Assembly (NCBI GenBank): GCA_048520025.1
Contig: DBFZTP010000041.1
Coordinates: 1-11,327 of the forward strand
Reading direction: 5' to 3'
Length of the DNA: 11,327 nt
DNA from: Aphodousia sp048520025
Lineage (GTDB): Bacteria > Pseudomonadota > Gammaproteobacteria > Burkholderiales > Burkholderiaceae_F
Below the pieces are notes generated by a model that did not search any database, was not told where the DNA came from, and saw only the letters and a program-made list of their open reading frames with translations. The position numbers and the translations under genes were made by a program. This document shows, piece after piece, positions 7,582-11,327 of the stretch (position 1 is the first letter of the stretch; every line of letters starts with the position of its first letter).

Positions 7582-8856
7582 ATGAACTCGATTCGTCGAT
7601 GGACTGACAAATTACTACAATCAACTTTAAAAACTCATCGGGTTGCTTGTGTCATCGGTTGTCGTCAAACAGGAAAGACAACCCTCGTAAAACAGAACAT
7701 TTCTACACCTACGATTTATCAGACCTTGGACTCCGATGCTACACGGGCTGCAGCAGAGCAAGATCCGACTTTTTTTGTTCGACGACCGCATGACACCTGT
7801 CTAGTTATTGATGAAATCCAAAAGATTCCAAGCTTAATTGGCGAAATCAAGATTGCCGTCGATAATGATCCGAGCAAGGGGCAATATATTATTACGGGAT
7901 CAGCTGATTACCATAAGTTGCCCTATGCAAAGGAATCTCTTGCTGGTCGCGTGGGCTTTGTAAGGGTTCGCACTTTCACCGAAGGTGAGCTCAGAGGCAT
8001 TAAAAACCATTTTTTGGACTCTTTATTCAGAGGACAAATCCCGTACTCCTGTCAATATGATGACTGCAATAAACCTCTCATCGTTAAACTTGCATTAGCT
8101 GGTGGCTTTCATGAAGCCCTACCCCTTGATGCTAACGGGCGGGTTCAATGGTTTGAATCCTATTTACAACAAATCATCCTCGATATGAGAGATCAATGGG
8201 GTGTCAGAAAGCCCTGCAGGATTCGAGAAATGTTTACACATGTTGCTTCCTTCTCGAGTAGGCCTTTTGTTGTTCGACGCCTCTCGCAACAACTCAATGC
8301 AGCTTGGCAAACGGTCAACTCCTATTTTTCTGCCATTGAAGCCATGTACTTAGTCGATACAGTACCTACTTGGGCCTTTAAAGATTATGACCGTCCTGGT
8401 CTTACTCCTAAACTCTTTATGACCGACTCTGGGCTAATGGGACATTTGTTGGGAATTTATGATGCAGAAAAATTAGTCAATGACCTTGAACTTTCTGCTA
8501 ATGAAGGGGGAAAACTCGTTGAAACCTGGGCCTACAACCAACTGATTCCCGAAGTTGAACTTCATCTGCGATGGAAATTGCACCATCTTAGAACAAAGAG
8601 TCATGAAATTGATTTTTTGATTACCAATGAAGATAACAAAATGTTGGCCATCGATATTAAGTCAGGAGAAAGTGTTAGCAACACGGATTTCCGCCATATT
8701 CGTTGGTTCCAAGAAATGCTTGGGGATGATTCGTGTACAGGTATCGTCCTCTATGCAGGAAACGAAGTCAGGTCGTTCGGAAACCGTTGCTATGCTATTC
8801 CGTTAGCGGCAATGTGGAACTACCAACCCAGATTGAACTCTGTTCAACTTCAGTGA
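7582..8856 (+). CDS. AAA_14/DUF4143-type ATP-binding protein with PD-(D/E)XK-like C-terminal domain
   Basis: Predicted cytoplasmic P-loop ATPase (424 aa) of a widespread accessory family with no settled function. Visible parts: Walker A GCRQTGKTT at residues 26-34, Walker B LVIDE at 74-78 followed by IQK as in AAA_14 proteins, and a sensor-like IITGSAD. A helical middle follows (IREMFTHVASFSSRPFVVRRL, a DUF4143-like winged-helix-type segment). Near the C-terminus are EIDFLI (Glu342, Asp344) and IDIKSG (Asp358, Lys360), which resemble the D...(D/E)xK core of restriction-endonuclease-like folds. The start ATG at 7582 has AAGGA at a slightly long 10-base spacing. One sampled 60-base line of the gene (7621-7680) has 25 G+C against 35 in one rsmA line (6661-6720), and the codons look A/T-richer than its neighbours, so horizontal acquisition is plausible. 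It sits alone after the rsmA terminator with its own repeat-bearing upstream region. Defence, toxin-related or mobile-element roles are possible but unproven. Confidence 0.85.
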   Translation: MNSIRRWTDKLLQSTLKTHRVACVIGCRQTGKTTLVKQNISTPTIYQTLDSDATRAAAEQDPTFFVRRPHDTCLVIDEIQKIPSLIGEIKIAVDNDPSKGQYIITGSADYHKLPYAKESLAGRVGFVRVRTFTEGELRGIKNHFLDSLFRGQIPYSCQYDDCNKPLIVKLALAGGFHEALPLDANGRVQWFESYLQQIILDMRDQWGVRKPCRIREMFTHVASFSSRPFVVRRLSQQLNAAWQTVNSYFSAIEAMYLVDTVPTWAFKDYDRPGLTPKLFMTDSGLMGHLLGIYDAEKLVNDLELSANEGGKLVETWAYNQLIPEVELHLRWKLHHLRTKSHEIDFLITNEDNKMLAIDIKSGESVSNTDFRHIRWFQEMLGDDSCTGIVLYAGNEVRSFGNRCYAIPLAAMWNYQPRLNSVQLQ

Positions 8857-8893
8857 TGAAATCTTGAGAGGTTCTTTTGGCAATCATTCGATC

Positions 8894-8970
8894 AAAACTG
8901 AAAAATTCTCTAGTTTACAAGAGATTTTTACAGTAAATTTCGCTAACGAACTAGAGAATTTTTCAGTTTT
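8894..8970. repeat. Perfect 22-bp inverted repeat with 33-nt loop between convergent genes
   Basis: The left arm 8894-8915 (begins AAAACTGAAAAATTC) and right arm 8949-8970 (ends GAATTTTTCAGTTTT) are exact reverse complements over 22 bases, separated by 33 bases. A weaker outer pair, GGCAATCATTCG (8879-8890) against CGAATTTGCC (8980-8989), extends the symmetry to about 110 bp. The element lies between the ATPase stop (8856) and the MATE stop (9019), which converge on it. A-tract/T-tract arms would suit a bidirectional terminator, though the stem is A/T-rich and the loop long. A small non-autonomous element or a structured RNA are alternatives. No target-site duplication is evident. Confidence 0.7.
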
Positions 8971-9018
8971 CGCAAAAAACGAATTTGCCATGACCTTGCC
9001 TGAAATTGGTTGACGCCT

Positions 9019-10377
9019 CTAATCCGCAAAATTCACCTTCTTTGGCAAAATTCTCGTTTGATGATACCAGTAGAGCCAACTCAACCCAATCGCTGCCACA
9101 ATCCAACTGACCGGATAGACGGCCATCAATACTTCGTAATTCGGGTACATTTCAAAAACGGTCCACACCCACACGATACGAACCGTGCAGATTGATGCAA
9201 GCGTCATTAAGGCCGGTGGCAACGAGTAACCATAACCACGCATGGCGCCGGATACCGTGTCCATAATAACTTGGATAAATTGCGGACTTAGCACCCAAAT
9301 CATACGAATGATTGCCAACTCGATAACGGCTTCACTATCGGTAAACAAACCCAACAACGGACGACAGAAGAGGAAAATCAGAATCGTCATTGAAATCGTT
9401 GCGACAAAATTCAATCCCAACGAAACCCACATCACGCGACGGCAACGTTCTAAATTGCCTGCGCCGTAGTTTTGACTGACGAAAGTGGTGGCCGCCAAAG
9501 CAAACGCATTAATGAAGCAGTAAACGTTGATTTCAACCGTAAAAGCGGCAACGGAACCGGCCATGACTTCCGGGCCCAAACTATTAATGGCCGCTTGAAT
9601 GATTAAATTCGAAATCGAGAACACGGCCCCTTGCAGACCAGCTGGCCAACCGATACGAACGATCGAACGAAGCTCACGAGTGTCGACAGCCAAAAGATGA
9701 CGAATATTAAGACGAAGCGGGCCATCGATATAAGCCAGACGTACAAAAAGAATCCCAGCCGCCAATACGTTGGCACCCACCGTAGCCGCGGCCACGCCAC
9801 CGGCTTCCATGTCCAATACCATCACGGCAAAGAAGTTACCCGCAATATTGAAAATGGTGGCCGCCACCAAGGCCCAAAGAGGTGTTTGCGTATCGCCTTG
9901 GCTTCTGAAAATTGCCGCTAAGAAGTTATAAAGCGCAATAAAGGGCATCCCTAAAAGAAAGACGCGCAGGTAATTCTCTGCATGACCGATAACAGAATCA
10001 GGGACCGCTAAAAAAGACAAAATAGCATCGGTGAATAGTTCTCCCAAAAGGCTCATCACCGTGCCAAAAATCACAGCTGTTAAGAGAGCAGTATGAACGG
10101 CATTGTGCACTCGTTCATAGTCCTTCATTCCCAACGCACGTGCAACAACAACGTTAGCCCCTAACGCCAAACCCATACACAAACTAATGATGAGACCAAT
10201 AACGGGAACGTTGCTGCCCACAGCAGCCATGGCTTCGTTTGAGACATAACGACCCAACACCGCAACGTCAGCGGCGTTAAAGAGTTGTTGCAACATGCCA
10301 GTCAGAGCCAAGGGCAAGGCAAAAAGCACCATTTTGTCCCAAATGGAGCCCGTCAGCATGTCAATTTTTTTAGCCAT
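9019..10377 (-). CDS. MATE-family multidrug/cation-coupled efflux transporter
   Basis: Inner-membrane antiporter of the multidrug and toxic compound extrusion family, expected to export cationic drugs or metabolites using a Na+ or H+ gradient. The 452-aa protein is strongly hydrophobic, with about twelve membrane spans in two homologous halves (roughly residues 15-200 and 235-425). Family features include the N-terminal KIDMLTGSIWDKMVLFALPLALTGMLQQLFNAADVAVLG, the conserved GANVVVARALGMKDYERV loop, IFRSQGDTQTPLW, and in the second half FVSQNYGAGNLERCRRV. The start MAKKIDMLTG agrees with family starts. Only a weak GAAAGA precedes it, at a long spacing. Substrate cannot be told from sequence. 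It is a single-gene unit on the minus strand between two ATPase genes of the plus strand. Its base use resembles the core genes more than the first ATPase does. Confidence 0.9.
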   Translation of the reverse strand: MAKKIDMLTGSIWDKMVLFALPLALTGMLQQLFNAADVAVLGRYVSNEAMAAVGSNVPVIGLIISLCMGLALGANVVVARALGMKDYERVHNAVHTALLTAVIFGTVMSLLGELFTDAILSFLAVPDSVIGHAENYLRVFLLGMPFIALYNFLAAIFRSQGDTQTPLWALVAATIFNIAGNFFAVMVLDMEAGGVAAATVGANVLAAGILFVRLAYIDGPLRLNIRHLLAVDTRELRSIVRIGWPAGLQGAVFSISNLIIQAAINSLGPEVMAGSVAAFTVEINVYCFINAFALAATTFVSQNYGAGNLERCRRVMWVSLGLNFVATISMTILIFLFCRPLLGLFTDSEAVIELAIIRMIWVLSPQFIQVIMDTVSGAMRGYGYSLPPALMTLASICTVRIVWVWTVFEMYPNYEVLMAVYPVSWIVAAIGLSWLYWYHQTRILPKKVNFAD

Positions 10378-10419
10378 GAATGAATAAGTCTTTCGATGTT
10401 ATTTGATTCTGAAATTATC

Positions 10420-10455
10420 GCCCGAAGCAATAAACAAAGATAGAGACTTTCGGGC
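10420..10455. repeat. Inverted repeat GCCCGAA/TTCGGGC in the MATE upstream region
   Basis: GCCCGAA (10420-10426) and TTCGGGC (10449-10455) form a 7-bp GC-rich stem around 22 bases. On the plus strand it is followed by TTTTC, terminator-like, but no plus-strand gene ends here. On the minus strand it would fold in the MATE leader or promoter region, 43 bases before the start codon, with GATAAT (10419-10414) just after it as a candidate -10. Role undecided: operator, leader structure, or insulation of the MATE gene from the repeat array. Confidence 0.4.
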
Positions 10456-10506
10456 TTTTCCTAGTGTCTTACTGGGAAAACAAAAATGCGATTTTCTTCA
10501 AAAAAC

Positions 10507-10621
10507 GGCGCATTTGTGAAAATCACCCCTAAAAATAGTGGCGCAATTGTGAAAATTTGAATAAAAAATAGTGGCGCATTCGGGAAAAACGTGTTAAAAA
10601 TACATGGCGCAATTGTGAAAA
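10507..10621 (+). repeat. Four direct repeats with exact 33-bp period upstream of an ATPase gene
   Basis: The 16-base element GGCGCAWTTGTGAAAA begins at 10507, 10540, 10573 and 10606, so each step is exactly 33 bp. Copies 2 and 4 are identical, copy 1 differs at one base and copy 3 at three (GGCGCATTCGGGAAAA). The 17-base spacers also end alike (AAAAATAGT, AAAAATAGT, AAAAATACAT before the next copy), so about 25 of each 33 bases are conserved and about 8 vary. The last copy ends 17 bases before the ATG of the next gene. Spacing near three helical turns places all copies on roughly one DNA face, as in iterons or cooperative operators. Every forward frame is closed by stops, so it is not a coding repeat. 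Confidence 0.88.
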
Positions 10622-10638
10622 ACCGGTGGAATACGAAA

Positions 10639-11327
10639 ATGTTTGAACGAAAAATTTACCAAGAAATGCTTCGCTGGAAGGAAGAATATGCTCCCCAATA
10701 TTCTCTCTTTTTAAAAGGAGCCCGACGCGTTGGCAAAACTACGTTAGCCGAGAAACTCGGCAAGGAAGCCTATCGATCCTACATTTTGATTCGTTTTGAT
10801 CAGGTCGATCCAACCATCAAAGAATTATTTGTCAATAGTCTCAGAGACCTTGATACGCTCTTTACAACGTTAGAATTCATCTACAACACGAAACTCTACA
10901 AACGCCAATCGTTAATTATTCTTGATGAAATCCAACTGTTCCCGGCAGCACGTCAAGCCATTAAAACGCTCTTAGAAGATGGGCGCTATGACTACCTGGA
11001 AACGGGTTCTTTAGCCGGCATTACAAAAAAGAGTAAGGATATTCTCATCCCTTCGGAGGAGTACACCCTAGAAGTGCTTCCCATGGATTACGAGGAATTT
11101 CTTTGGGCACAAGGCAACCAAATCACCATGCCCCTCATCCGACAACATTTCGAATCCAGAAAGGCCATGGGAGCCTTACATCAAGGGTTGATGAAGTCGT
11201 TTCGAGAGTACATGCTTGTCGGCGGGATGCCACAAGCAGTAAAAGCCTTTGTTAAGGACAAAGACTTTGGCAAAGTCGACTTTGCCAAACAGCAGATTAT
11301 TAATCTGTACAAAAATGACATGGAAGA
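10639..11327 (+). CDS. AAA_14/DUF4143-type ATP-binding protein, 3' end beyond the window
   Basis: The open frame runs from ATG at 10639 (GGTGGA 8 bases upstream) through 229 codons to the window edge without a stop, so only the N-terminal half is seen. Walker A is GARRVGKTT (residues 27-35). Walker B is LIILDE (Asp96-Glu97), followed by IQLFPAARQAIKTL. A sensor-like YLETGSLAG comes next, then EYTLEVLPMDYEEFLWA and YMLVGGMPQAVKAF, all characteristic of the AAA_14 ATPase family that usually carries a DUF4143 C-terminal domain. That domain would lie outside the window. It is a clearly different sequence from the ATPase at 7582 (Walker A GARRVGKTT versus GCRQTGKTT), so it is not a recent duplicate. 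The gene is preceded by four phased repeats and probably controlled through them. Function unknown. Confidence 0.85.
   Translation, partial: MFERKIYQEMLRWKEEYAPQYSLFLKGARRVGKTTLAEKLGKEAYRSYILIRFDQVDPTIKELFVNSLRDLDTLFTTLEFIYNTKLYKRQSLIILDEIQLFPAARQAIKTLLEDGRYDYLETGSLAGITKKSKDILIPSEEYTLEVLPMDYEEFLWAQGNQITMPLIRQHFESRKAMGALHQGLMKSFREYMLVGGMPQAVKAFVKDKDFGKVDFAKQQIINLYKNDME

Noticed and set aside
9010..9195. A small plus-strand frame opposite the end of the MATE gene
   Set aside because: It overlaps the MATE coding region almost entirely and shows no recognisable features.
10507..10621. The four regular repeats as a short CRISPR array
   Set aside because: The period is only 33 bp, spacers are 17 bases or fewer and themselves largely conserved, and no cas gene is visible.
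10500..10625. Tiny minus-strand frames through the repeats (for example one encoding a 16-residue peptide with a repeated LRHYF)
   Set aside because: Very short, no ribosome site, and stops occur at the imperfect repeat units. They arise from the 33-base period being a multiple of three.

Overview
The window looks like the chromosome of a Gram-negative proteobacterium, most likely a betaproteobacterium of the order Burkholderiales. The evidence is the outer-membrane assembly operon lptD-surA-pdxA-rsmA, with an amgK-murU pair pointing away from it. A gut-type Sutterellaceae member is possible (moderate G+C, accessory DUF4143-type ATPases), but that is a guess from gene style and not a demonstrated placement.

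Left part (about 91-1831, minus strand): amgK then murU, a two-gene cell-wall recycling operon. AmgK phosphorylates N-acetylmuramate at the anomeric carbon. MurU then makes UDP-MurNAc, which bypasses de novo MurA/MurB synthesis. A short intergenic region (1832-1978) carries two perfect TATAAT hexamers facing opposite ways, 17 bp apart. They look like interleaved divergent promoters for amgK-murU and lptD.

Centre (1979-7369, plus strand): lptD (LPS translocon of the outer membrane), surA (the periplasmic chaperone known to help LptD and other barrels fold), pdxA (vitamin B6 synthesis) and rsmA (16S rRNA dimethylation). The three junctions all use the same 8-nt stop/start overlap of the form RTGNATAA, so the genes are very probably translationally coupled. 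A clear intrinsic terminator follows rsmA at 7397-7423.

Right part (7424-11327): an accessory region. It holds a complete AAA_14/DUF4143-type ATPase (7582-8856), a convergent MATE-family efflux gene (9019-10377, minus strand), and the first 229 codons of a second, different AAA_14-type ATPase that runs off the window end (10639 onward). Each ATPase has its own short direct repeats directly upstream. The first has two copies of TTTGTCTAT around a 15-nt palindrome. The second has four copies of a 16-nt element at an exact 33-bp period ending 17 bases before the start codon. A perfect 22-bp inverted repeat with a 33-nt loop lies between the first ATPase and the MATE gene. The repeat-plus-ATPase arrangement is the most unusual thing here. 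It suggests self-regulated or repeat-binding accessory modules whose function cannot be named from sequence alone.

No rRNA, tRNA, CRISPR array or insertion sequence was seen.
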